A stretch of 26,427 bases of DNA from an uncultured Lachnospiraceae bacterium (GTDB lineage: Bacteria; Bacillota_A; Clostridia; Lachnospirales; Lachnospiraceae): assembly GCA_947564305.1 (NCBI GenBank), contig CANOBT010000074.1:1-26427 (forward strand), written 5' to 3'. Positions 8,472 to 15,794 of this stretch are shown piece after piece. The position numbers and the translations under genes were made by a program. Under the pieces are notes generated by a model. It searched no databases. It was not told the origin of the DNA and saw nothing but the letters and a program-made list of their open reading frames with translations. The first letter of the stretch is position 1. Every line of letters starts with the position of its first letter.

Positions 8472-8498
8472 TGGCCGCCTGAAAATCCCAGGCGGCCA
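8472..8498 (+). terminator. intercistronic hairpin between binding protein and permease
   Basis: TGGCCGCCTG (8472-8481) pairs perfectly with CAGGCGGCCA (8489-8498), with a 7-nt loop. No T-run follows, so this is more likely an mRNA-protecting hairpin or a partial terminator that lowers permease relative to binding protein. Confidence 0.6.
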
Positions 8499-8524
8499 TT
8501 ACATTAAGGAATGGAAAGTATTGT

Positions 8525-8577
8525 ATGAAAAAAATGCGGGCAAGCAGACAGTTACTTGCGTTGCAGGTGGTTACAAA
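8525..8577 (+). repeat. conserved transporter leader element, copy 1
   Basis: This 53-nt segment matches 16464-16517 at about 46 of 54 aligned positions with one single-base gap. It starts ATGAAAAA and ends CAGGTGGTTACAAA, 14 nt before the permease ATG. GCAAG (8540-8544) can pair with CTTGC (8555-8559). The reading frame of the two copies is shifted by the gap, so conservation as a peptide is unlikely. Confidence 0.65.
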
Positions 8578-8591
8578 TAGGAGGCTTAATT

Positions 8592-9467
8592 ATGAAGACC
8601 AAAAAGGAGAAGAGCATGTACCCGGTGTGGTTTGTTCTGCCATCCCTGATTATTTTCGGCGTATTTTTTCTGTGGCCGATCATATCCTCACTGTATTACA
8701 GTTTGACAGTATGGAACTTTGAAACAGCAAAATTCTGTGGACTCGACAACTATAAACTTTTCTTTTCCGAACATTCCATGAGTTCTTCAGTGGTACATAC
8801 CCTGATTTACGCGTTCGGAACCAGCGCGTTAAAAGTAGTTCTCGCGTTCTTTATTGCAATTTTTCTGACCAGCCAGATTAAGACAAAGGGCTTCATCCGC
8901 TCGGCAGTATTCTTCCCGAATCTGGTATCCATGATGGCGGTCGGCCTTGCTTTTTCCTACATGATGCACCCGACCAAGGGGCTTTTGAATGTAGTGATCC
9001 AGGCACTGGGCGGTACTCCCATTGATTTTCTGGGGGACCCGAATACTGCGCTGTTAAGTATCATTATGACAGATGTATGGAAAGGACTTTCCATCTCTGT
9101 GGTAATCTATATCGCGGGAATCCAGTCCATTGATAAGACTTATTACGAAGCGGCATCCATTGACGGAGCAACCGGATGGCAGAAGCTGAAACATATCACC
9201 CTTCCGCTGGTAGCACCTTCACAGAATTCCATCATTATCCTTTCCCTGATTGGCGGGTTACGTTCTTTCGACCTGATCTGGGCAATGACAGGAGGCGGTC
9301 CTGGATTTTCAACGGATGTTCTGGCATCGGTTATTTACAAACAATATGCTGCCGGATTCTATGGACTTTCGACGGCAGGCAACGTGGTCATGCTGATTTT
9401 GATTTCGGTAATTGCGTTCCCGCTGCAGCATTTCCTGAATAAGAGAGAGGAGGCTATACAAGGATGA
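8592..9467 (+). CDS. sugar ABC transporter permease (MalF/LplB type)
   Basis: This is an integral membrane subunit of the CUT1 transporter, 291 residues with about six hydrophobic helices. The first is YPVWFVLPSLIIFGVFFLWP. The cytoplasmic EAA loop that contacts the ATPase is clear (YYEAASIDGATGWQKLKHI, then TLPLVAPS). I chose ATG 8592 because TAGGAGG (8578-8584) lies 7 nt upstream; a longer frame from TTG 8556 would run through the conserved leader element. It overlaps the next permease by four bases (ATGA), so the two are translationally coupled. It forms a heterodimer with the product of 9464. Confidence 0.93.
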   Translation: MKTKKEKSMYPVWFVLPSLIIFGVFFLWPIISSLYYSLTVWNFETAKFCGLDNYKLFFSEHSMSSSVVHTLIYAFGTSALKVVLAFFIAIFLTSQIKTKGFIRSAVFFPNLVSMMAVGLAFSYMMHPTKGLLNVVIQALGGTPIDFLGDPNTALLSIIMTDVWKGLSISVVIYIAGIQSIDKTYYEAASIDGATGWQKLKHITLPLVAPSQNSIIILSLIGGLRSFDLIWAMTGGGPGFSTDVLASVIYKQYAAGFYGLSTAGNVVMLILISVIAFPLQHFLNKREEAIQG

Positions 9468-10294
9468 AAAAGAAGAAAAGACTCCTTCTCCTGGGAGATA
9501 TCCTGGGAGTGCTCGTGACGGCTGTTTTATTCCTGGTTCCGTTTTATTTTATGCTCGTGCAGTCTTTGAAATCAAAGGCAGAGGCGAACAAGCTGTCCAT
9601 CAGCTGGCCCAGCGAGCTTCATTTTGAAAACTATGTGGAAGTATTTAAACACGGAAACTATCAGCTGGTGACTGCCTTTAAGAACAGCGGCATTCTGACA
9701 CTTTTTACGGTAGTGGGACTGTTGGCGACGGCTGCGATGGCGGCCTATGTAATCCAGAGAAGGCATGACAAGATTATGAACGGTATCCAGTCCGTGATTA
9801 TGCTTGGATTGATGATACCGGCTGCAATCCTGCCGACTATCAACCTGCTGCAGACACTGCATATTTACAAAACAATGTTTGCTATGATCATGATTGAGAT
9901 TGCTCTGCAGACGCCGTTTGCAATCATGCTGTATCGAGGATATATGGCATCCATTCCCTGTGAATTGGAGGAGGCGGCCCGGATAGACGGGTGTACCAGA
10001 TGGCAGATTTTCTGGAAAGTCATTTTCCCGCTGCTGAAGCCAATCCAGGCAACGCTCATTATCCTGGTCGGCGTACAGACTTTTAATGATTTTACAAACC
10101 CATTGTATTTTCTGCCGGGTTCGGAGAATACTACAGTACAGCTGACTCTGTACAGCTATCAGGGACAGCTTGCCAGCAGCTTCAATCTGCTGTTTGCTGA
10201 TATCATTGTGATCACGCTGCCAATGTTGGTATTATTCATTATCTTCAATAAAAAGATTGTAGACGGTATGGTTGCGGGTTCTGTAAAAGGATAA
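9464..10294 (+). CDS. sugar ABC transporter permease (MalG/LplC type)
   Basis: This is the second membrane subunit of the transporter, 276 residues with about six transmembrane helices; the N-terminal one is LLGDILGVLVTAVLFLVPFY. The EAA loop reads LEEAARIDGCTRWQIFWKVI, followed by FPLLKP. The start overlaps the stop of the first permease (ATGA at 9464-9467), and AGAGAGGAGG lies just upstream inside that gene. With the binding lipoprotein it should import an oligosaccharide or glycoside. The sensor kinase follows 10 nt after the stop, so kinase and transporter share a transcript. Confidence 0.93.
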   Translation: MKKKKRLLLLGDILGVLVTAVLFLVPFYFMLVQSLKSKAEANKLSISWPSELHFENYVEVFKHGNYQLVTAFKNSGILTLFTVVGLLATAAMAAYVIQRRHDKIMNGIQSVIMLGLMIPAAILPTINLLQTLHIYKTMFAMIMIEIALQTPFAIMLYRGYMASIPCELEEAARIDGCTRWQIFWKVIFPLLKPIQATLIILVGVQTFNDFTNPLYFLPGSENTTVQLTLYSYQGQLASSFNLLFADIIVITLPMLVLFIIFNKKIVDGMVAGSVKG

Positions 10295-10304
10295 GGTAAC
10301 TTCT

Positions 10305-12116
10305 ATGAAATTTCGCAGTAAGATGGTGTTTGCATATACCACCGTTGCACTTTTAGTCAGTCTGATCCTGGGCATTCTGGTGGCCAGGATCAGTTTTCAA
10401 TATGAAATGACCAGCCAAAGTAATAATCTCCGGGTATCTGCAAAGTCCTATGTGACCCAGATGGATGAGAGACTGGAACGGATGGATGCAATCATGCAAT
10501 ACATTCTTTCAGATTCTGTTCTGCTTGAAAGTATCGGGTGGCTCACGGAGGAGCCGGGCGGAGATGTTTCCAATAGATATATTCTGGACGCAAAATCAAA
10601 CTTAAGTACAGGTCTTACTACAGAGTATATTATGAAAAATTCTTACCGGACTGTGTTTTTTAACCAGGCCTCTTATCTGGCAAGCAGCGCCATCTATACG
10701 ACGGGGGCGGGCAGCTTGACAAAACAAAGGCTGATTTCTGACTTTCAGGTGGAGGAGGTTCCTTATCTGGAACCGGTGATGGCAGCGGACGGGGAATCTG
10801 TGATCGTGGCCGCTCACCCGGATTACTGGAGTTCCAATAATAAAGTGTCGGTCTATTCTATGGCGAAAGCTCTGCGGGGAGAGGGAATGGGATTCCTGGA
10901 GGTGGAGAACCGGATGGACAGCCTGGATTCCCTGGAAACAGCGGATACGGACATAGATTTCCTGATTCTTGTAAATGGGGAAGAGCTTCTCTATGCCAGC
11001 GATGAGGATTATGGAGCAGAACTGACCGAGCGTGATCGTGAACGGATTGTAAGTCTGCAGGAAGACCGGGTGCTGAAGGAAAACGGTGCTATTTACACAA
11101 AGGCATCATCTACGGAATTTGATTTGACCGTACTGGCATACAAGGAAAATTATCTGTTTGAAAAGGATAGACGGCAGCTCTTTTCCATATCCTTTCTGGC
11201 TACACTTGCAACATTCAGCGTCAGCCTGATTATGGTAATCTTTTGTGCGAATATTCTGACCAGACCGATTAAGAGTCTTCAGGAAACCGTAGAAAATACG
11301 AATATTGAAAATCTGTTGGATAATCAGCATCTGGAAAACGCAGGGGCTCTGGATGAATTTCAGGAATTGATACATTCCTATCAGGCGATGATGGCACGTC
11401 TGGACGAGGCGCTTCAGAACGAGAAACAGGCGGCGAAGCTTCAATTACAGGCACAGTTTGACACGCTGCAGGCTCAGGTGAATCCACATTTTATTTACAA
11501 TGTGCTCAATACGATTTCGTCCCGTGCAATCCTGGATAATGATGAGGCAATCTGTGAGATGTGCGGTTCACTTGGAACGATGCTGCGCTATTCTACAAAT
11601 AATAAAGAGCGTTATGCCTCTGTGGAGAAAGAACTGGAATATCTGGACAGTTATTTTTATCTGCTGAAAGCCCGCCATGAGAATTTGCTGGAAGTGAGTA
11701 TTGATGTGGACCAAAAGATTGGAAAACAGGTCATTCCGAAAATGACTCTGCAGCAGATTGTGGAAAATAGTGTGAAACATGGTTTTCGGAACATGAACTC
11801 CGGAAGGCATATTTCCGTGACCGGCAGGGTGGAAAAGGATTGTTGGTTCATCCGGGTGCAGGACAATGGCTGCGGAATTCCGGCGCAGAAGCTCTTGGAG
11901 CTGCAGGAGCGGCTTACGGAAGTCAGGAAGGATATTCTGGAGAGAGCCAAACCCGCGGAGATGGAGATTGGCGGAATGGGAATTGTGAATACCTATGCCA
12001 GGTGTGTGCTGTTGTATTTTGAGAATATTATTTTTGAAATGGAGAACGTGCCAGATGGACAGGGGTTCGCAGTGACCGTCGGCCAACGGACGCCAGCCGG
12101 AGAACATAGGCCGTGA
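10305..12116 (+). CDS. YesM-type sensor histidine kinase
   Basis: This is a membrane sensor kinase of 603 residues, predicted partner of the response regulator at 5424. One transmembrane helix lies near the N-terminus (about 8-28) and another near 290-315 (FLATLATFSVSLIMVIFC). They enclose a large extracellular sensor domain. A HAMP linker follows (about 315-370), then a His_kinase domain with the phosphoacceptor in NPHFIYNVLN (His395). The ATPase domain has the N box (IVENSVKHG, around Asn488), DNGCGIP and GGMGIVNT. This arrangement is typical of sugar-responsive LytS/YesM kinases. The ribosome site AAGGT (10293-10297) lies 7 nt upstream. It is the last gene of the transporter transcript. 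Confidence 0.93.
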   Translation: MKFRSKMVFAYTTVALLVSLILGILVARISFQYEMTSQSNNLRVSAKSYVTQMDERLERMDAIMQYILSDSVLLESIGWLTEEPGGDVSNRYILDAKSNLSTGLTTEYIMKNSYRTVFFNQASYLASSAIYTTGAGSLTKQRLISDFQVEEVPYLEPVMAADGESVIVAAHPDYWSSNNKVSVYSMAKALRGEGMGFLEVENRMDSLDSLETADTDIDFLILVNGEELLYASDEDYGAELTERDRERIVSLQEDRVLKENGAIYTKASSTEFDLTVLAYKENYLFEKDRRQLFSISFLATLATFSVSLIMVIFCANILTRPIKSLQETVENTNIENLLDNQHLENAGALDEFQELIHSYQAMMARLDEALQNEKQAAKLQLQAQFDTLQAQVNPHFIYNVLNTISSRAILDNDEAICEMCGSLGTMLRYSTNNKERYASVEKELEYLDSYFYLLKARHENLLEVSIDVDQKIGKQVIPKMTLQQIVENSVKHGFRNMNSGRHISVTGRVEKDCWFIRVQDNGCGIPAQKLLELQERLTEVRKDILERAKPAEMEIGGMGIVNTYARCVLLYFENIIFEMENVPDGQGFAVTVGQRTPAGEHRP

Positions 12117-12121
12117 TCAGG

Positions 12122-12166
12122 GTTACTGTCCACGAGGCCGTGCACTGTAACGTGATTATGGACAGT
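12122..12166 (+). other. overlapping alternative hairpins after the kinase gene
   Basis: GTTAC (12122-12126) pairs with GTAAC (12147-12151) around an inner CACG/CGTG stem. ACTGTCCA (12125-12132) can instead pair with TGGACAGT (12159-12166). The two folds exclude each other. No T-run follows, so the role is unclear. Confidence 0.35.
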
Positions 12167-12167
12167 G

Positions 12168-12275
12168 GAATCTATAAAAAAAAGTTGTAATTGTGAGAGA
12201 CTGAATATATAATAGTAGCTGAAAACGTGAGAGATTAGAATCTATAAAAATAGTTGTAACTGTAAGGGACTGCCG
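12168..12275 (+). repeat. three degenerate ~35-bp tandem units
   Basis: The units start near 12171, 12206 and 12241. The first and third are closest: both begin GAATCTATAAAAA, then AGTTGTAA.TGT.AG.GACTG, 70 bp apart. The middle unit shares the TATAA start and the GTGAGAGA-YT end. The array is AT-rich, contains the promoter below and ends inside the hairpin at 12269. Confidence 0.5.
12185..12213 (+). promoter_or_regulatory. candidate promoter for the rhamnosidase
   Basis: TTGTAA (12185-12190), 17 nt, TATAAT (12208-12213), lying inside the tandem units. A start near 12220 would put the hairpin at 12269-12309 in the leader of the GH78 gene. The hairpin could thus act as an attenuator. Confidence 0.55.
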
Positions 12276-12313
12276 CAAAATAATAGATACAAGATTATTT
12301 TGCGGCAGTTTCT
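12269..12313 (+). terminator. strong hairpin, terminator or attenuator
   Basis: ACTGCCGCAAAATAAT (12269-12284) pairs perfectly with ATTATTTTGCGGCAGT (12294-12309) over 16 bp with a 9-nt loop, followed by TTCT. It probably ends the transporter/kinase transcript. The poor T-run leaves room for read-through into the GH78 gene 66 nt on. Confidence 0.65.
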
Positions 12314-12378
12314 AAGCACACGGAACAGATAAGAAGCATTTTGAAGTGTGGTAGAATGATGTAGAAAGGAATAGGACC

Positions 12379-15219
12379 ATGAAAATTAATCATTTAAAAG
12401 TGAATCATCTGACAAATCCGCTGGGTTTTGACTTGGCAAATCCAACGGTTTCTTATGTTGTGGCACAGGCGAAGGGAAAGCGCCAGGCATTTGCACAGGT
12501 GCAGGTTTCTCTGAAAGAGGATTTTTCGGAACTTGTGTATGACAGCGGGGAATGTGATTCGATTGTCAGTACCGGATTTGAACTGCCTGTCACATTGGAC
12601 CCGATGACCAGATATTACTGGAAGGTCCGTGTGGCGGACGAGACAGGTGACAGTGCCGAGAGTAAGGTTCAGTGGTTTGAGACAGCAAAGACCGTGACAG
12701 GACATGACTGCACCTGGCAGGCTGAATGGATTACGCCGAAGATGGAAAAAGAGGTACAGGCATGTGTCTGGAAAGACATTGAGATTTCAAAGCCGGTGAC
12801 AAAGGCCAGGGCATATGCCATTGGGCTTGGTCTCTATGAAATCTATTTGAATGGAGAGAAACAAGGAGACGAGTGTCTTCTTCCGGGATTCTGTGACTAT
12901 GACAGTTGGCTTCAGTATCAGACCTACGACCTGCAATTGGCTGAGGGAAGCAATCATTTGGAATTGGTATTGGGAGATGGTTGGTATAAGGGCCGGTATG
13001 GAATGCGGACTCTGTATGAGAATTATGGGGACAGGCTGGCAGCTCTGGCGGAGATTCATGTCCTGTACGAAGACGGTACGGAAGAAATTATTGGAACAGA
13101 TGAGACCTGGAAGGCGAGAAAGAGCCGGATTGTCAGCAGTGGAATTTATTCCGGAGAGACCTGGGACACGACGCTGGATGTCAGCGAAACATTCGGTACA
13201 GAGTGCCTTGACCTGGGTTATGACCGGCTGTCTCCAAGGCTGTCTCCGCCGATTACGGTTCATGAGCAGCTAAAACCAATAGAAGTCATCCATACCCCGG
13301 CGGGAGAGACAGTTCTTGACATGGGTCAGAATATGGTGGGATGGCTTCAGTTCCGATGCAAGGCTCCGTCCGGAACAAAACTGTATTTTCAGTTTGGAGA
13401 AATCCTGCAGGACGGAAATTTTTACACAGAAAATCTGCGTACCGCAAAAGCAGAGTTTACCTATATCTCAGACGGAAAAGAGAGGAATGTGCGTCAGCAC
13501 TTTACATTCTACGGGTTCCGGTTCGTGAAGGTGTGCGGCTGGGAAGGGGAAGTGAATCCGGACGATTTCCGGGGCTTGGTGATTCATTCGGATATGGAGG
13601 AATTGGGAGAAATCACCACATCCGACCCATTGGTGAACAAATTGGTGCAGAATGCAAAATGGGGAATGAAGGGGAACTTTGTAGATGTGCCAACAGACTG
13701 TCCGCAGCGTGACGAGCGGTATGGATGGACCGGGGATGCACAGATTTTCTCCGGAACTGCCAGCTATTTTATGGATACCTGTGCATTTTACACGAAGTTC
13801 GGACGAGACCTCTATGCAGAGCAGGTGAAGCTGGGCGGCAGTGTGCCGGATGTGGTGCCTGTGGCAAACTACCCTGGAGATGCCTCCACAGCCTGGGCGG
13901 ACGCTGCAACAGTGATTCCCTGGAATGTATATCTGCATTATGGTGATAAAAACATCCTGCGCCGTCAGTATGACAGCATGAAGGGCTGGGTGGATTATAT
14001 GAAGCGGGAGGATGATAAGGACGATTCGAAGCGCCTGTGGCAGACAGGAACGCATTATGCGGACTGGCTGGCACTGGACGGAAATTATCCCGGCGGCGTA
14101 TACGGTGCAACGGACCCTAATTTAATTGCATCAGCCTACTACTATTATTCTACCAATATTGTGGCAAAGACGGCTAAAATTCTTGAGAAGGAAGAGGATG
14201 CCGTATTCTATGGAAAATTAGCGCAGGAGATTTATGATGCTTTCGTGAAAGAATATTTCACACCTGCCGGTAAACTGGCAGTGGATACCACTACAGCTTA
14301 TGTGGTTGTTCTGTATATGGGGCTGACACCGGATTACGCTTATAAAAGAGTTTGCAGCGGTCTGCTGAACAGGCTGAAAAAGAATTTTTACCATTTAGAT
14401 ACCGGCTTCGTGGGAACACCGTATCTGTGCCGTATGTTATCTGAAAATGGGATGAATGACCTGGCCTATCATCTGCTTCTGGAGAAAGGCTATCCGGGTT
14501 GGCTGTATGAGGTGCTGATGGGTGCGACCACTATCTGGGAGCGCTGGAATTCCGTGGAGCCAAACGGCAAGATCAGCGGTACGGAGATGAATTCGCTGAA
14601 CCACTATTCTTATGGCTCAATTGTGGAATGGATGTTCCGGAATATGGCAGGTATCAATCCTTGTGAGGAGGGTGCAGGCTTCAAGAAATTCCGGATTGCC
14701 CCCATGCCAAATTATCAGATTGGAAAAGCCCATGCCACACTTCGCGCAGCTTCCGGAACCATCGAGTCTGCGTGGGAGATTGATGGAAAACAGCTCAGAT
14801 TCCATTTTGTAGTTCCATTTGATACACAGGCAGAGATTGTGATTCCGGATGCTTCCGCAGATGTAATCCGAAAGATTGCTTCGGAGATGGTATCTGCTCA
14901 TGGGGAGGCTGTAGATGTGGAGTCCATCCGTCAGGACGGAAAGAATGTGGTGTTCTTTGCAGGTGCAGGAAATTATGAATTCTGTTACGAGCCCACGACT
15001 CCATACCGGAAGACTTACAGCCTGGATTCTACATGGGAAGAACTGAAAGCAAATCCGAAGACCTGGGAAGTGCTGCAAAGAGAATATAATCTGGGAAGGA
15101 TTCCTTTCGAGAAGGAACTGTGTACTCTGGAAGAAATGACCTGGGGACCATTTACCGGGCTTGGAATGACCCGGGAGAGGAGAGAGCAGCTTGACCGGAT
15201 GCTGAGAGAAGTAGAGTAA
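12379..15219 (+). CDS. GH78 alpha-L-rhamnosidase
   Basis: This 946-residue enzyme removes terminal alpha-L-rhamnose from glycosides or plant polysaccharide side chains. The N-terminal beta-sandwich domains (about 1-390) contain the lectin-like module with LGDGWYKGRYG. The (alpha/alpha)6 catalytic barrel follows. Its signature DCPQRDERYGWTGDAQIF starts at Asp440, with catalytic-site acids Asp445/Glu446 and the following Asp. IWERWNS with Glu721 supplies the second catalytic acid. A beta-sandwich closes the fold, and about 70 residues extend beyond it (from YSLDSTWEELK to the end), helical and charged. No signal peptide is present, so it should act on imported substrate. The start is supported by AAAGGA/AGGA ahead of ATG 12379. 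A downstream rhamnose mutarotase fits its product. Confidence 0.95.
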   Translation: MKINHLKVNHLTNPLGFDLANPTVSYVVAQAKGKRQAFAQVQVSLKEDFSELVYDSGECDSIVSTGFELPVTLDPMTRYYWKVRVADETGDSAESKVQWFETAKTVTGHDCTWQAEWITPKMEKEVQACVWKDIEISKPVTKARAYAIGLGLYEIYLNGEKQGDECLLPGFCDYDSWLQYQTYDLQLAEGSNHLELVLGDGWYKGRYGMRTLYENYGDRLAALAEIHVLYEDGTEEIIGTDETWKARKSRIVSSGIYSGETWDTTLDVSETFGTECLDLGYDRLSPRLSPPITVHEQLKPIEVIHTPAGETVLDMGQNMVGWLQFRCKAPSGTKLYFQFGEILQDGNFYTENLRTAKAEFTYISDGKERNVRQHFTFYGFRFVKVCGWEGEVNPDDFRGLVIHSDMEELGEITTSDPLVNKLVQNAKWGMKGNFVDVPTDCPQRDERYGWTGDAQIFSGTASYFMDTCAFYTKFGRDLYAEQVKLGGSVPDVVPVANYPGDASTAWADAATVIPWNVYLHYGDKNILRRQYDSMKGWVDYMKREDDKDDSKRLWQTGTHYADWLALDGNYPGGVYGATDPNLIASAYYYYSTNIVAKTAKILEKEEDAVFYGKLAQEIYDAFVKEYFTPAGKLAVDTTTAYVVVLYMGLTPDYAYKRVCSGLLNRLKKNFYHLDTGFVGTPYLCRMLSENGMNDLAYHLLLEKGYPGWLYEVLMGATTIWERWNSVEPNGKISGTEMNSLNHYSYGSIVEWMFRNMAGINPCEEGAGFKKFRIAPMPNYQIGKAHATLRAASGTIESAWEIDGKQLRFHFVVPFDTQAEIVIPDASADVIRKIASEMVSAHGEAVDVESIRQDGKNVVFFAGAGNYEFCYEPTTPYRKTYSLDSTWEELKANPKTWEVLQREYNLGRIPFEKELCTLEEMTWGPFTGLGMTRERREQLDRMLREVE

Positions 15220-15255
15220 GAACAATATAGAAAGAAATAGAATACTATAAAAAGG

Positions 15256-15298
15256 AAGGGTGCGGCAGTTTTATGTACATAAAGCTGCCACGCCCTTT
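15256..15298. terminator. long bidirectional terminator hairpin
   Basis: AAGGGTGCGGCAG (15256-15268) pairs with CTGCCACGCCCTT (15285-15297) with one C.A mismatch and one G-U. The stem continues through the palindrome TTTATGTACATAAA (15270-15283). On the minus strand it is followed by CCTTTTTATAG, a good T-run, so it ends the small gene at 15370-15552. On the + strand it can also end the GH78 transcript. Confidence 0.75.
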
Positions 15299-15313
15299 GT
15301 ATGCCATAGCATG

Positions 15314-15342
15314 CAGAAAAGGCGCCGGTGGCGCGTTTTCTG
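15314..15342. other. second hairpin between the convergent genes
   Basis: CAGAAAA-G-GCGCC (15314-15326) pairs with GGCGC-G-TTTTCTG (15330-15342), 12 bp with one G.G mismatch and a three-base loop. A TTTTT run lies 8 nt further on the + strand, so it may be a back-up terminator for the GH78 gene. Confidence 0.5.
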
Positions 15343-15369
15343 TATACCATTTTTGGGATTCATGTGCTG

Positions 15370-15552
15370 TTAATTATTCGTGCTCTCCATTAACGGTGGT
15401 TTTTGATACAATTTGCGTTCTATACATTTTTTTTCAAATGCTAACTGTCTTTTAATCTGTTCGTAACCGCCATCGCTGTCGGCAAGTTCTAACCGTTCTA
15501 TTAAATCAAGTTTATCCAGTAGGTTGCCATTATATTCTTTTTCGCTTGGCAT
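15370..15552 (-). CDS. 60-aa hypothetical protein with full expression signals
   Basis: The only convincing minus-strand gene in the window. ATG at 15552-15550 is preceded by an excellent ribosome site (AAAGGGAGGTGATC) with 2-7 nt spacing. The longer frame starting at 15606 overlaps the promoter -10 and is rejected. The product, MPSEKEYNGNLLDKLDLIER to PLMESTNN, is a charged, mostly helical peptide. It has no membrane segment and no family I recognise; it is not a convincing Spo0E-like protein because the SxxxD motif is missing. It converges on the GH78 gene, with a shared terminator between, and is divergent from the mutarotase gene. Confidence 0.65.
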   Translation of the reverse strand: MPSEKEYNGNLLDKLDLIERLELADSDGGYEQIKRQLAFEKKCIERKLYQKPPLMESTNN

Positions 15553-15604
15553 AAGATCACCTCCCTTTAATGAAGCACTTTTGTGTAGTAGTAAGGATAA
15601 TTTC

Positions 15605-15633
15605 ATTATAGCAAAAAGGAATTTATGTGTAAA
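15605..15633 (-). promoter_or_regulatory. sigma-A promoter of the 60-aa gene
   Basis: On the minus strand TTTACA (15633-15628), 17 nt, TATAAT (15610-15605). Near-consensus boxes with ideal spacing, about 45 nt upstream of the ribosome site of the small gene. Confidence 0.8.
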
Positions 15634-15661
15634 GATTTTTTAAATATGCCCAGCTATAAGG

Positions 15662-15690
15662 TAGACGAATCTATAAAAATGTATTATTAT
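15662..15690 (+). promoter_or_regulatory. candidate promoter for the rhamnose mutarotase
   Basis: TAGACG (15662-15667), 17 nt, TATTAT (15685-15690). The spacer carries ATCTATAAAAAT; the whole GAATCTATAAAAAT 14-mer (15667-15680) is identical to 12238-12251 upstream of the rhamnosidase. Boxes are moderate matches. Confidence 0.35.
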
Positions 15691-15794
15691 AAAAAAGAAT
15701 CGTGATGTTAAAAAACGTTGAGGATTATTTTGACACGCGTACGGAAGATTGGATGCTTAAATTTTACAACGGAAAAGTAAAGAGAGGACAAAAA

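Noticed and set aside
7675..8499. 274-aa open frame on the minus strand opposite the binding-protein gene
   Set aside because: Antisense shadow of a clear lipoprotein gene; no ribosome site, and its composition (many Cys, Ile, Arg) is atypical.
8525..8722. 65-aa ORF ahead of and overlapping the permease
   Set aside because: It lies across the conserved leader and the permease gene in another frame; the sister copy at 16464 has a shifted frame, so peptide conservation is not supported.
13468..14055. 195-aa minus-strand frame inside the rhamnosidase
   Set aside because: Lies fully opposite the GH78 catalytic domain; codon-bias shadow with no start signals.
15273..15455. 60-aa + strand frame after the rhamnosidase
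   Set aside because: It runs through two terminator hairpins and over the minus-strand small gene; no ribosome site.
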